Assembly (NCBI GenBank): GCA_000697665.1
Contig: KL197767.1
Coordinates: 62,589 to 126,588, forward strand
Length of the DNA: 64,000 bases
Source: Jaapia argillacea MUCL 33604
Taxonomy: Eukaryota; Basidiomycota; Agaricomycetes; Jaapiales; Jaapiaceae
Direction of reading: 5' to 3'
The translations under genes were made by a program, and so were the position numbers. Below are positions 21,690-34,180 of this stretch, piece after piece (the first letter of the stretch is position 1; every line of letters begins with the position of its first letter). The notes under the pieces are model-generated. The model saw nothing but the letters and a program-made list of their open reading frames with translations. It had not been told where the DNA came from and made no database searches.

Positions 21690-22487
21690 CTGACGAGCAC
21701 TAGGTCAGACACCTGATAAGACAACGAGGCAACGAGGGTTTCGTTTTGGCACCGGCAAGTTTAGTCCCGTGGTTTGCAAGTTGGAGGGTGTGGTGTTGGA
21801 GGAGGTTAAGAAGTCCGGGCCAGCGTGGTGGACACCCTCTGAGACGGTGCTTGGTGAGTATTTGTCGATTTTCCTGACTCTTTGAAAATGCTCACGACTT
21901 CCAAGCCTTTATGTTTATTGCAACCATTGACCTGGGTCCATTAGCGGCCTTGGTGAAGACGAAGTAAGGGTTCAAGCAATACCTTCAGCCCGAGCTGCAA
22001 TTCGACGGATGTCGCCTGTGTTCTCCGATCTCAGCTACTGCCACCTGCACGTAACATGTGTTGGCTATTGCACTACAGCGACGTGGCGGTTCCTGTCTCG
22101 GTATCCTGTTTCTTCCGGACTTAACTAATTTTCCACACAATTTCCGACTGCCTGTATGCTCAGCACCGTATCGACTTCTCCTTTGTTGATAATTTCGTCT
22201 ACAAGATTGGCCAGGATCAACACCTTCTCACCCAGGTAAGCAATGCCACTCGTTCCCGACTGCTCTTCGTCAACTAACTCACTATATGCGCCCACTAGAA
22301 TATCCGAACCATCGGCTCCCTACTATCGGAGCACGTCGCCAACTATTGGCCAGTATCGCCCTGTCTCGTTGCTCGATTCCCCAGGCCATTCAACCGAGAT
22401 TCCAAGATACTGCAGGATTTCGTGTTGGGTATAAGGCGAATCACGGGGAGCAGTCTATCAGCCGGAGGTGCAGCATACAGCATATAG
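21690..22487 (+). CDS. Unidentified multi-exon gene or gene fragment
   Basis: Several plus-strand blocks end at good splice sites. FGTGKFSPVVCKLEGVVLEE up to a GTGAGT donor near 21852. AFMFIATIDLGPLAALVKT to a GTAAGG donor near 21965. Then, after an acceptor CAG near 22165, HRIDFSFVDNFVYKIGQDQH to a GTAAGC donor at 22236. Last, an exon 22299-22487 with IRTIGSLLSEHVANYWPVSP and a stop. The intron 22236-22298 is 63 nt and in phase. The 5' end is not defined and the exon near 22.0 kb is ambiguous. I recognise no family. Confidence 0.35.
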
Positions 22488-25127
22488 GATACCCAGTTGG
22501 ATATACGTATCTACGAGCTAGAAGAATACACATCATGCCCTCTCATTCATCTGAGGTCTTCGAACTCTCCGCTTGGCCGGGAATGGGTGGATTTGAGAGG
22601 GGCAAGAAAGGCACGAGGAGAATTGTGATTGTATTGCACGGAGAATCGCTCGAGAATTGTTGGAAGAAACATACATTTCCTCAAAGGGCATGGCGGTGAG
22701 GATTTTGAGAGGATTTCTTGGTTTTCTGACCATTCTCTGGGAATCTCCTAAGCTAATATTTTATCATTTTGCACTCTGCTTCCATCGTCACCCCCTCCAC
22801 CACACCTAACTCACCCTTCTCTCACGACCCACCATATCCAACTGTCCAACTCCTCCTGTGGAGTGGGTGTCATTTAGCATCGCTTCGAGCTTCACTGATC
22901 ATAAACATTTCCGGTGCCTCACCGTACCTCGTCCGTCCTAAGAACTCTGGCTCTTACGCGTCGCTCTTGATAGTGGTGTTCGGGATCCGCCAGTTTCATT
23001 TGTCACTTCTGATCCTGCGGATGTTACTTTGACCTCAGCCTCCACTCTACCCACTGACTCGCGAATCATCGAATCTTGAGAACACTCACACTCGCCTGAC
23101 CATAGTGGTCTTTTCAGTCTTCCACATCCCAATGCACCGGCACCGGTCGTTCAGGTTGCCCCTTTTCATATGCTCAGCGTTAATGACTCATAAGTTTCGG
23201 AGAAATGAGAAAGACGCGAACTCGATCCTACTTCTCGCAACTTGTATGATTGGCTAACCTGCTCACATTGTTGCACGCCGTACGTCCCTTCTCAATGGGT
23301 ACATGGGTTGCCTTGGCCCCGCTGTTTTCGTTCCATCTGCTCGTCGGTGAGTAAGCCATCCTGTAACCCTCGTGTGCCGCTGACTCCGCTTCTTATTACA
23401 GTATATCCTTTTGGGTTTGCCGGTAGGCCTCGTTTCCGTATGTCTCCACCTAGGACTTCGTACCGTACACTTCGTATCTTACATACTTTGGCAGTATGAT
23501 ATGGTATGAACCCCTCTCGCTATGTCCTGCATGGTATGAACGAACTCAAGAGCTTAGAGAAACAAGGGAAAGAAGCTGCCAATGTCTGCTAATCCGACTC
23601 CGATAGTTAGAAAATTAGTGCTAATTTGCTTCAGCCTAGCGATCTATCATTGAACTTATATAATCACCCGTATCCTTACACAGGATACCGGCTTGTTGAT
23701 ATTTGGGCACTGGCTTGAAGGGGAATACTCGGCATCCTCCCTATTTATCAGTCCTGTTCACCCTTGTGTTATTGTTCTGCCTCGCGAATATTTGATATCC
23801 TCCTGGCATTCATCGATTGAAATTTGTTGCTTATCTTGCGTGGACATTGACAACCTCAAAAGCTGGAGAGTGCGAGTGGTGATTCGTCGCCTCTCCACAT
23901 CCACTTTTTCTCAATCCTCCTCAATCATCTTCCGTGGTCCTTTGGCCTTTAATTATTTGTGGTTTCCATGATCACCCCCTGGCATCGAGGAACCAGCTTT
24001 CGACCAAGATCGCTTCGCTTGCTCTTCTTTGTGCCTCCAACCTCACGATTATCAGGCTCTGCAAATGTCTCTCCCAATTCACGAGTCTGGCTTTCCTTGA
24101 TGGCGCCGCCTCCTTCGGATCTCGAACATGTCGGTTCCTTACGCACTGTACTCTGCAGTTTCGACGGTCCGACTCCCAGATGTCTTTTTGCAGCGCGTTT
24201 GGTCGAGATTGACCCCTCCCCTCGCGCTATCCCCCCATTGCCTACTGCGGATTTTGGCTTCAGCTGGCCAAATGTTGTACCCTTTCGTATCAGGTCCCAA
24301 ACCTCCCAGCCATAGTCTTTGTGTGCAATTCTCTACGAGTCACCTTCCTTGCACCTCGATTGCTAACGCAGCTGATCTGATCGGGTCGATCCGCCTCGCC
24401 TTCCAATGACCTCCGTTCTCAAGGCTCAAGCTGTCCGGTGTACCATCAACACAAATATTGTAGGTGTGTGACCCTCGGCTCACAGATGCGCTCCTAACCC
24501 GGTAGCCTCGGTTTGCTTTGCTTGGCGGTGCTCATTGGGATTTCGTGGAAGGGTTTTTTTTCTTGTCCAGTTTATTGTCCATCGGGTCACTTCGTGGAAG
24601 GGTGTATCCTGGGTCCTCGTGGTGAGGTGGTTGTTGCTCCCAAGCTGTGTATCCACCTGTCTGGTTCAGGCTGAAGTCTTGTGATCAATCTGATATCATC
24701 CGGCTACGTTCCTGTCACTGCTGGGTTACATTTTCCATACTTTGTTTTATGTGCCATGCCGTGGTCTTTGAGAATCGGCATCATCTCAATTTAAATAATT
24801 TTGTGTTGTTCAGCTGGGTCAATTGTGCTAGCTATATCTGTGAACAAGTCGGAAGGAATGTTCATGAGTGGAAGGCTCGTGCCGCAGCAAAGCGCGGCAG
24901 CTCTTGTTTCTACTAATCCGGCCCACGAGGTAGCTTGTTGCCGTCTAGGGGCCTATGGTCCAATTGCGCGGATCTACTGTATGTATTGAGTCACGACAGG
25001 GCGGGTGCTACCGAAGGTCCAGCATACCGCTGCAGTACAGATGTAAAAAGAAAGGCATATCCGGGAAGATAATATTCGTGCATGAAGGCGAGAGTCAATA
25101 ATGTCGAATCACACAAGAGAAAGGGAA
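22488..25127. other. Long interval with no recognisable gene
   Basis: Many short frames on both strands. A few splice-like pairs occur (for example donor near 23343, acceptor near 23400), but there are no conserved motifs and no reverse transcriptase or transposase signatures. It could hold decayed sequence or small species-specific genes. Confidence 0.4.
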
Positions 25128-25372
25128 GGTGCGCGAAATAATCCTACAGTTGATAAGTTAACGAGACCGACGATGATGAGGGCCGAGGATCATGAGCTTA
25201 AGCTCGAACCTACGAACCTAGTAGAGTAGGGGGTGAGAAAGGAAGAGGAAGAGGCGAGGAACCCCTTTCTCGATGTTCTCCCGCTCTACTGGGGCCTGAT
25301 CGGAGGGCATTCAACTTTCGTGCGTTCGCGGGAGCACATCGTGGCGCATTTATCAGGTTACGGCACTCATTC
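25128..25372 (+). repeat. Dispersed repeat R1, copy A
   Basis: Matches 35745-35958 in the same orientation, from GGTGCGCGA to ACGGCA..CAT. Shared blocks include GAGGAACCCCTTTCTCGA and CACTTTCGTGCG-like sequence. It is non-coding and of the size of a solo LTR or MITE. No TG..CA ends or target-site duplication were established. Confidence 0.6.
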
Positions 25373-27299
25373 TTGTTGTAACAAACGGTGCATTGTTTCG
25401 TGTGTTTAGCTAGAGTATAACGAACTCATTGTAAACGCGTAAGGTACATTTACGAGGTACAAAGATTGTATACTACAAGTATGATCCTTCGGGTGGGGTA
25501 TTTGTTAACGTATCATAAGCGTCCGTCCTCCTTCCGTAAAAAGAGGTCGCAGGTAACGTTCTGCCAAGGAGACTAATTTGTTGCAGAAGAAATTTCTCGA
25601 TGACTACATTCGCCATGTGTACCAAATGTATCGTTAATATCGATAGAAAATCAGACCAACGGAGTCTTGTGATTTACGAACTGGAATATGGTTGACCATG
25701 ATGTCTACTCTCGCGTGCAGTAATATTCGCTCGAGGGTGAGTCGTTGACAACCATTGAAAGTCGTGGTATAGGCCCATCCCAATGGCAATTGACCGTTCA
25801 GCTGGACCTTGGGGAGGTTTATGATTCTTGGTATGCCGTGAATCTCCTCGTCGTTGATGATCTTGGGTTAGGAAGCTTCTTTACTGACACATTTCGCTGC
25901 AGAGAGCAAGTAGCACCTGTCTTGAGGTAAATTCGGCGTGAGCGAATGTCAACTACTCCGAGTCAATCGTGAACTGGGGAGTACAGACGAACCCACGGAT
26001 AAGGATGATAGGCGATGTACCTACGAAACCATACGCAGATATTGTATTGGACGTGAACCGTTGACGCATCAGCATACAGTTGGCGATACTGTCGTCTCGG
26101 CGGCAATTGTCGTCTGTTCACTGTCCCGCTGGAAAGCTTGCACAAAATGATTACAGGAAGAGACCACATGATATGCAAGGCGTTCTGTATGTATATGCAT
26201 GGAGTGCGGATCAGTGGCACAGCAAAGTCCGAGTCGATGAAACGGAGGAGCGACCCGGAAAGGGGGAATGACATCAATGGCGCATGGCGGCTATGTGCAC
26301 GACCACGGCCCAGGTATGGTGGTGGACGGTCGCGCGTCTGACCATGATGGTGCATATATTGCTGAGAAATTTCCCCATCCGGTTATGACTCCCGAGGCGG
26401 CGTCCCGTAGCCTCGAGTCCCCAATCTGATAGACACAGTACAGAACCACATATAGGATTCCCCAGATGTTTTCCATAGATGCAGCAAATGAATTATGATT
26501 CGAAAGGGGGCTTGGGCGTCATACATTGGAATTCCATCTTCACACCGCTGTACACCATCAAGCAATCAGGATTCTCGTACGTCTCTAGATCTGTGGTAAG
26601 CGGCAGAGAATGCCAACCATGCACCCATCGTGGGTGGAAAGTTAATGCAGCTCAGAGATAGAGCTCCAAGGAGGTCGTTGATAGTTAAGGTAATAAGCCA
26701 TACTCAGTGACAGGTCAAGGATGCATGTATATTTATTATCGCGTCTTGGTCACCAACCCACTTCCACTCGAAGTTGTGGTTTCTAACCAAACGGCCTCCA
26801 AGTCAGGCGCGATAATACCAAAGTGCAGTTAACAAGACAACCAAAGCCAGACCAGGAGCCGCTCCGAGGCTCCGCGACCTCGCTGAATCCACATCTTCAG
26901 AGTTCATACTTGGAGAAATCCCTATCTTGAGTATCGCTGCAGCGACATACGGCGACATCAAACTTGTGTGAACGCAAACATGTGTGAAGCGAGGACTTGC
27001 TCTGTTCACAAGATCCCACTTGCTAGGAAGGGGCCGACCAAATTTACTTCACCCTGTCAAAAACTTTATCATTTGTTGAAATTCTTCCGCTTGCAGCTGA
27101 CTAGTTCCTGCGATACGTCCCAACTTGCAAGACTCCGAGTCGCGGCAACAGCCTTCTATCGACACGTGGAAAGGCGACCACGTGAGGATTAAGTTCCAAA
27201 TGTCATGAACGAATCAGGTTAGTCCAGTGCTTTGATTGCGAACCACTTGTTAGCTGCTTGTTACACAACTTTCGTTTAACCTCATCATAACTAGTTGTC
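25373..27299. other. Interval with no recognisable gene
   Basis: Short frames only. No family motifs, repeats or RNA genes recognised. Confidence 0.4.
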
Positions 27300-27839
27300 C
27301 CTCTCTGTAACCTTCGGATACTGCAACTCTCCCAAGCTCTCGTCTTCTCCCACCCACTTCGCTGCCTTCATTCAAATAGCTTGACTGTACATCCTATCGC
27401 CGCCGTCGTCATCCACGCTTGTCAGCTCACAGCTTTTCTCAGCCCGATAACAAACCTCGCTCGACCCCTTGGCTGCAGCAACCGAAGCTCATCCGTCCAG
27501 GTTACCGATCCACCTTGCGCTGATCGTGTGCCTCTTGCCTTCATGTATGTTGCGTCTCCGTCAATATGTCACCCATATCCTAACATCCTGTATTGTCAAT
27601 GCCAAGATCGACTCTCTTTCCTCCCGCTCTGAACGATCGCGATTTTCTCTACGACTGCGTCACAGTACACAATCTCCCTGCCTCCTCTAGGACACCGTCT
27701 AAACATTCCTACCAGATTTGATTCGAGTTCCGCCCTTGCCTCTTTCAATTTAGTTCGACTCCTCGCTCCAAGTTAGGTTTCTGTGTCACCGACCCTCTTC
27801 AACTTCGTTCACGTTAGCCAATTCCAGTTCCAACAAACT
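27300..27839 (+). promoter_or_regulatory. CT-rich leader upstream of the orphan gene
   Basis: The plus strand is markedly pyrimidine-rich from about 27300 up to the ATG at 27840. Fungal promoters often carry CT-rich blocks near transcription starts. No TATA box was obvious. The end CCAACAAACTATG gives a fair fungal start context, with A at -3. Confidence 0.35.
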
Positions 27840-30537
27840 ATGTCTCATCCACTTCGCTGGTGCTCTGTCGACTTGCATGGTCGAGTTTTTATGTCTCCAA
27901 ACACAACACAGTCCGCGCCAGAAGTTGATTTAAACCTCTTCCCCACCCATGATTGGGGATTCCGTGCATTGGCCGATGCGCAAATCTCATCCAATATCTT
28001 CCCGATGCTGCCTTTCTTGTTTAAGCAACCCCTCCGCCACGGCCCATTGTTCGCTAGGCTCAACTATCGCTACGACGAGATCCCCATCATCTTCGAAGAC
28101 GGCGGTTGGTGTCTGGAGCCATTGATTCGGGACTCATGGTGGGTCCTCGAAACTATGTTACGGCGTCTCGTGGAGGTAGCTGCAGGAGCTTCGGGAAGGC
28201 GGACCTTCCCACTGGAATCATCGCGCCCTAATTATCCTTCGGAGGGAGGCTATGGGCAGCACTTCCCGAGGCAGATTGAAGCGCGCAACGCTTGTGCTGC
28301 TTGCATCCATAGCTTCGATCTCTTGATTGCCAATGCATCCATGTATCTGGCCTCTTGCAGCGAAGACTCTTGCACCTGGAGGGAGGAGATGACAAATTTT
28401 GATGCCAACTATGCTGATCTGTTGTGCTCATCACCCATCAATCGATGGGAACCTGGCACTCGGGTCGGTGTGGTGGTTAATTTGCAGGATTGCAAGTGGC
28501 TACGTAATCTGCCCACGCTCTACCATAGGAACATCCCCATCTGGTGCTGGTGGGGTCATGTTAACAATCTCATCGCACCGCGTGAAACTTCAGACTTTCT
28601 ATCCCCCCCCCCTTCCCAAGTCGAGTTGGATCAGGCGATCCAACGTTTAACTCTCCCAACTCCCGCGCCCCTCCGTCGTTCCATTCATGATCCTCTCCCT
28701 GGAGAGACTTTTTCCGATTTCTTTGCAAGGCGCAGAACTCGCTCTGAGGAGCATATGGCGGCAGCCGGTGGGGAAAGTACCCGCGCAAGGATGACCAATA
28801 GTTTGTCGTTTCCGGAGCCTGGGAAGTCAGGACCCAGGGTCTTCCAGTGGGAAAACGACGATGAAGGGTTCCTCGTCAGGGTGCCCGTTTCATGGAAGGC
28901 AGTTCCTGACATATGGTGTCGCGCCAGGACGACTCACCTCGTCTATGATCCCTACATGAATGAGTGGGATATATGTGCTCCCTTAGATCCAACCCCTTCT
29001 CCCCGTGACACTTCAAGCCGAGACCGAACACCATCTCCTCCTCCTACCCCTTCAGACGTTGCTCAGACCTCACCAGCTTATCGGTCACCGCACTGGCCAC
29101 ACCCACCACCCCCTTCTGCACCACGTGGTTTGGATCCCGAAATCATGGGATGTCACTTTACAAAGCGGCCAGAGAAACGACTGATTGCAGCTGACTTCGC
29201 TCATATGGGCAGCCGTCTTGTTGCGTCGTCACCAGACTCCGTCTCGTCCACGCCTCATTTCGATTCCATCGTGACCAGCCTTTATCAGCGATTTGGTTTT
29301 GATATCCAGGCAACCGCACCAAACCCACCTGCTTTGGCCACCTCTGATTCTTCCAATGCGCCCCACACTTCCAGCGAAGCCCAGGGGCGCAGCTGGAAAT
29401 CCATTGAGCGAATATTTGGCCATGAAGTGAGGGACTTCGTGATTCCAAATCTCGACGCCCCCCCAGCCAGCTCGATCCAGGCTATTTCCAGTTTCCTCGA
29501 CCATCTGCTTCACGTCACCGACACCATCACTCCCTATTCCCAATCTGACTTAAGCGTAGACGCACTGGACCCATTTGATGTTGAAATGGGAGGACTCACC
29601 AGCTCCCGCATTGAGCCTGTGGATCGAGTTCGTTTCCCTTCCCGATCAGCCAGAAAGGCAGGACATACCGACTCCATCCACCCGAATGCCATATTCGTGT
29701 TCACTTGGCCTATGGATGATGGGGAACCTGTTGAGCCTTGGGTTCTCATTTTTGAGAACCCTGTCGCTGTCATCCAGCCCCTCCGTGCTCTCGGAACCCT
29801 CGCTTCTCCTCGCGATATCGCCCTTTGGCTGGTCCAGAGAGGGATACCTTTTCGAACTGGTCTGCCTGTCCCCCCTGACAGAGGAATACCTCCGTCATAC
29901 TCACACTCCCTTGTTCTCGGTCTCGGTTGGCGACCCGGCCATTATATCCCCACCGTCGCCAACGACTACGCCACATATGAGCTGGCGAGGGACGAATTTC
30001 TCTCTCGACAACCCCATGCTCGAGCTGCCCTGCTGAAAGGCGGTATCGTCTGGAGGCTCTCTCTTCATGCACTGGACTTTGATCATGTGCTCGACGGTCC
30101 TTCTCGCAGAGTATTTTCACTTGGCAGCGGTTACCGCAACCCCAGCACTGACCAATCGTGGTGGGATGATGATATCACAGAAGGGGAGATGATGTTGATC
30201 TGTGGGGTATACTTTGTTGGAACCTGTAAGCCATCTATCTTTCCCAACCCATCAACCGCCACTCATAAAGTATTCAGCATGGAATCAAGAATCGCAGATG
30301 TCTTGGTGGCCCAAACAGATTACCTGGGAGGCTGGCTACTTCAACACTGGGTTTTGGAGCCCTGCGGCCGAGAGCTGGTTCCAAAAGCGATTGAAGGAGA
30401 TTAGGAACGGTGTCGCTAAGGTCAAGAGTGCCGGGGAGTGGGGAGTGGCCTTGTCGGCCTGCAAGCAGACCCCCAAGGTTCGTCACAGAAATGAATTGAT
30501 ACACTGGGACTATGTCAATCGCATCGCTCCCGCATGA
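27840..30537 (+). CDS. Large orphan protein, Agaricomycete-type family of unknown function
   Basis: Two exons, 27840-30225 and 30278-30537 (intron 52 nt, GTAAGC..TTCAG), give about 881 residues. I chose the ATG at 27840 because the frame upstream lacks another ATG. Layout: a Trp-rich N-terminal domain (MSHPLRWCSVDLHGRVF ... residues 1-290), a Ser/Pro linker (about 385-440, with SPPPTPSD and PHPPPPSAPRG), a middle region, and a C-terminal domain with DRGIPPSYSHSLVLGLGWRP. The end is SWWPKQITWEAGYFNTGFWS, then WFQKRLKEIRNG. Long proteins with similar WW.KP..W..G...G.W....E.WF..RL ends are common in mushroom genomes as I recall, with no known function. No signal peptide or membrane segment. The intact 2.4-kb frame argues for function. 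Confidence 0.75.
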
Positions 30538-31397
30538 TCCGCCTTTACCGCTGGCTCTCTCAGGCTTTGTCCCCCCATCTGCTGTACATTTTTGCCACGT
30601 CTTCCGGCTGTTGTGATTCCGTATCGTCGCATTGTGCTACTCTTCGTCCCCCCGTGCTTGTGCACTGTATCACTACTATAGTATGTCAATATCTTTCCCA
30701 TCTCTTTCGCGATTTCGAAGTTCGAATCCTGATGGTCGCACAGCTGAAAGACATCAGGAAGTAATTCTATTTGGAAACCCCGTTCATGGACATGAGCCCG
30801 AGTTCATCCACCAATCGAGTCATCGCAGAGAACAATGACGTTTCTAAGTCTCAGCGAGTGCAGGGTTGGCCGGAGTGGCGACAATCGCCAAACGGACTCA
30901 TAACACGAGAGGTTCCGCTATCGCCGACCCTACTGTAACGCAAGGCCCCTATCGACTCGGATGCCCATATCCTCGTGCTGGAATCGAACGTCTTAGTCCT
31001 CGTTTCTTTGAGTTTGTTCTTTCTCTGAGTCTTTGGCACTATGTTTACATGCCCGTTTTTTCCGTTGACCTAGCAGTCCAATCTGCTCAACGGCGGGAGA
31101 CTTAAGCCGTCACGACTCACAATTCACCGAAACGACCGTTCCACCTTGGTGTGCACCAGCGTCATGGCGCTGTCGTCAGTACTGCGTGTCTATCCCCTGG
31201 TCGTTTTCTTGGTGCATTTGACCACACCGCTGATGACGAATTCACGTTATTACACGCACTCTCGTATCAGGGTTGCGTTCCGTGATTTTGGCCCAATCCT
31301 TACAGCTCCGAGCTTTCAGATGGTCGACAACAAGGGGCGTGCAGTCGACGCAGCCTCTCAGCTCTTTCGACACCTTTCCGCAGGTGTTGGCTGACGG
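30538..31397. other. Interval with no recognisable gene
   Basis: 3' flank of the orphan gene and short frames. Near 30721 there is a GTTCGAATCC that looks like a tRNA T-loop, but no acceptor stem or anticodon arm fits. Confidence 0.4.
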
Positions 31398-32320
31398 ATG
31401 ACGAAGTTGCGAGGCCCAGGGACCCTCCCATCCCGTCGTCACTGGATTTCAAAATTCATCATTTTCCCTCATCATTTTCCCTTTGGGAGTTTTCGTGCTT
31501 ACTGGGGGAGGCGTGAGCGAGGTCCTGACATCACCAACGAAAGGAGAGAAGATCGCGGCGTTGACGGTGCAGCTGCGGCACGTGATGCTGAGATGAATGG
31601 GCTACGAGATGGTAGTCACCCGGCAGACAGGGACCGAGAGAAACAGGTGATTGAGAGTTCTCCATATGACCACATCAAACATATCACGGATTACACCCAA
31701 GTGACATCAGCATGCGCTCGCGCAATGGATACGCTGGAATTGGTTGAAGCGATTTTCCTCCAGAGCTTTGACATGGATTGGGACTCCAGCGAGGTTGACC
31801 CAACCCAGCCATGGTTCCAGGTCACGGTAAGGCCTCGTGTGCAGTAGTTGCGGTTAGTGCATCTAAAGTGTGGTGTTGCTCTCCGACCTTTCCCATTCCT
31901 GCGCCGTTGCATGGGTGCTACGAGCTCGAAAAGAAATGCGGGAGGTGTTGCGAATGGATCCACCCAACCATCGTTGCGAGAGCTTTCCACGACTCCGTCT
32001 CCATCAACCGGAGAAGCTTCACGTGGGAGACGGGCTAGACATATTGGCACGACGCTCCCGCCTCCTGAATTCCATGGACAATCAATTCGCTCAAGATGGA
32101 AGGATGGACCGTCTGAGGACACGGGATGGGTTCAGTATGTTGATGTCATGAGTCATTTGCCAACCATTACTGCGCTAACCATCAGACGACTGTTGGTTCA
32201 CGACTTGCCAGCAGCCAGCCAAACGATTTCGCCAGAGACTGGCACGGATGAAGAAAGTATGCCTTACTGCGTACCTGCATTGCGTCACAGCAGAATAGGG
32301 TGCAATACAGAAGAATGAAC
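31398..32320 (+). CDS. Possible small multi-exon gene, unidentified
   Basis: A plus-strand frame ending near 31828 encodes VIESSPYDHIKHITDYTQVT and DTLELVEAIFLQSFDMDWDS, then meets a GTAAGG donor. A second donor/branch/acceptor set (GTATGT at about 32137, CTAAC, CAG at about 32186) precedes a block with CWFTTCQQPAKRFRQRL. The exons between could not be fixed. No family recognised. Confidence 0.25.
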
Positions 32321-33159
32321 CTTGCGTTGCGAAAGGCAATGTCCTGCTGTTGTTTTGATCGACGATTACATTTTTTGGGCACAAGTAGATATACGACCTG
32401 CATGTACAATCTGACATATGGCTCGGCCACTACGGATAATAAAAAGGATTCACAAACAAAGGCAATGTCCTATGCTGATGTGTGATAAGCTAGGCTTGCG
32501 CCCTTCCACTATAAAGAAAAGGAGTGGAATTCGTTGGAAATTCTAGAAACAAGACTCGATCGTTTTACGACTACCAAATGTCCAGCGCCTCACCATCCCT
32601 CAACATCCGGCCCAGTAACCACCCACCATCATCAGGGCCGTGGCCGACCCATCGCACCAGGTATTGTACTCATCAACTCTAACCCAGTTCGTCCAGAATG
32701 CAGTCGATAATGCGCTCGTCTTCTCCGTTACTGGTGACAATTGGTCCAGGACGTAGTATTTCACGATTGAGGACCATGAATCGTTCCACGATGGGGCACC
32801 AGCTGAGATGTATGTAATGTTGGGAAATTGTTTGCGGAGGTGGTGAGGTGAACACCGACGATTCAGGATGTGCATCCACAATTTTGTAGGGACCGTCGAA
32901 AAGGGGCATGAATTTTGCAACACGGATGGGAGTAGTAAGACCTGGCGACAGGTATGGAGAGCCAGCAAGATGCCATGAAAGGTGGAAAAGATAAGCCGAG
33001 CGAGGAGCATGATAAGATTGTGTCGCAGAGGGGACTCATACGTCCACGATATAAATGCAAAATCTGGATATTGAGGATGGGGTAGGGGTGAAGGACGACA
33101 AAGACAGATTGCGGCGCTTTGGCGAGGCATAGTAGGCAGCCAATTAGCAATTTGGGAAT
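32321..33159. other. Interval with no supported gene
   Basis: A long minus-strand frame (33325-32600) is open but shows no motif or compositional sign of a real protein. Confidence 0.3.
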
Positions 33160-33705
33160 GTATCCATCGGACCCATGCCTTGGCGAGGCAAGGCAAGCGG
33201 ACATATAAAAGGTACAGGGTGTAGATTCCTAGGAATGTGTGCACGGGACCCCCGGGCCTTTGCTTGCAGGATCCAGCGGCCGGGTATATGTTATATATGG
33301 GCGATGCGGGGGCCTGAGTGCACATGCGACCCGGGCCTTGGTGAGGTGAGATCGGCGGACATACAAGGGTGCGAGGAGAGATGGATGAGCGAGCAGGAGG
33401 CCCGCCGCTTTCCCCCTGAAAACCAGTACCCAGCTATCAGGCACGCGGAGGTGGGGTGAGAGGATGCGTGCCGGGGAGAGAGATGTTTTGGCGAAGGGGT
33501 ATGCGCAAACAGACCACAGGGACAGGCGATGGATGGGGTAGGGTCTGTGCGCAGGGGACCCACGCTTTCGCGACGGAAACCTGGCAACCAGACTTTCCCA
33601 TAGGACTTGGGGTGGAAGGGGGATGCGATGGAAGGGGCAGGATCTGTGCACAGGAGACCCACGCTTTCGCGACGGAAACCCAGCAACCAGACTTTCCCAA
33701 ATGAC
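33160..33705 (+). repeat. Degenerate tandem repeats
   Basis: Two adjacent units of about 95 bp share CCCACGCTTTCGCGACGGAA and an ending CAACCAGACTTTCCCA (about 33545-33600 and 33640-33700). Upstream, the pair near 33170 and 33330 shares CCTTGG.GAGG..AG....GCGGACATA. The whole segment looks like an old, diverged tandem array and keeps minus-strand frames open without obvious protein sense. Confidence 0.55.
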
Positions 33706-34180
33706 TAGGTGTAGAAGTGGAGGACAAGCCGACAGGCGAAAGTTGAAACGATGTCCCACGTCAACAACAAATGCAAACAACAAACCAACTTCGTCTCCGC
33801 ATCATACAACACCACGTTGCTTCGGATTCTGTGGTCTGATGGCTCATTCTTTATATCGTGTATGACCTTGTACCTCGTTTCGTTGCGGCCTGTTGTTCTA
33901 TTCCCATCCGAGTCACTGTTTTTTTATCTCTTTTCTTGTTTTCCTGTCACTATTTTTTGGGAGCTCTTCCGCTTTGGGCAACCCCGATTCCTTCTTGCTT
34001 CTTTTGATGAATGACGCACTGTTCCCTCTCCAACGGGAGTTGGAAAATTCCGACAGTTACGCCTATATCTCTAGATCAACTCAATTTCTTCACAATATTT
34101 TTACATGGTCTGATAGAGGCATTGTATGGCTCGTCGAAAATTATCTTACTTAAGGGATATCAGGGGTGCAGGTGGTGTCG

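Noticed and set aside
22488-25127. Degenerate LINE or Gypsy element
   Set aside because: No reverse-transcriptase, integrase or poly-A/tandem-tail signature could be found on either strand.
30700-30745. tRNA-like T-loop GTTCGAATCC
   Set aside because: No acceptor stem, D arm or anticodon arm can be paired around it.
32600-33325. 241-residue minus-strand frame
   Set aside because: No motif; it overlaps the tandem-repeat region and several competing frames.
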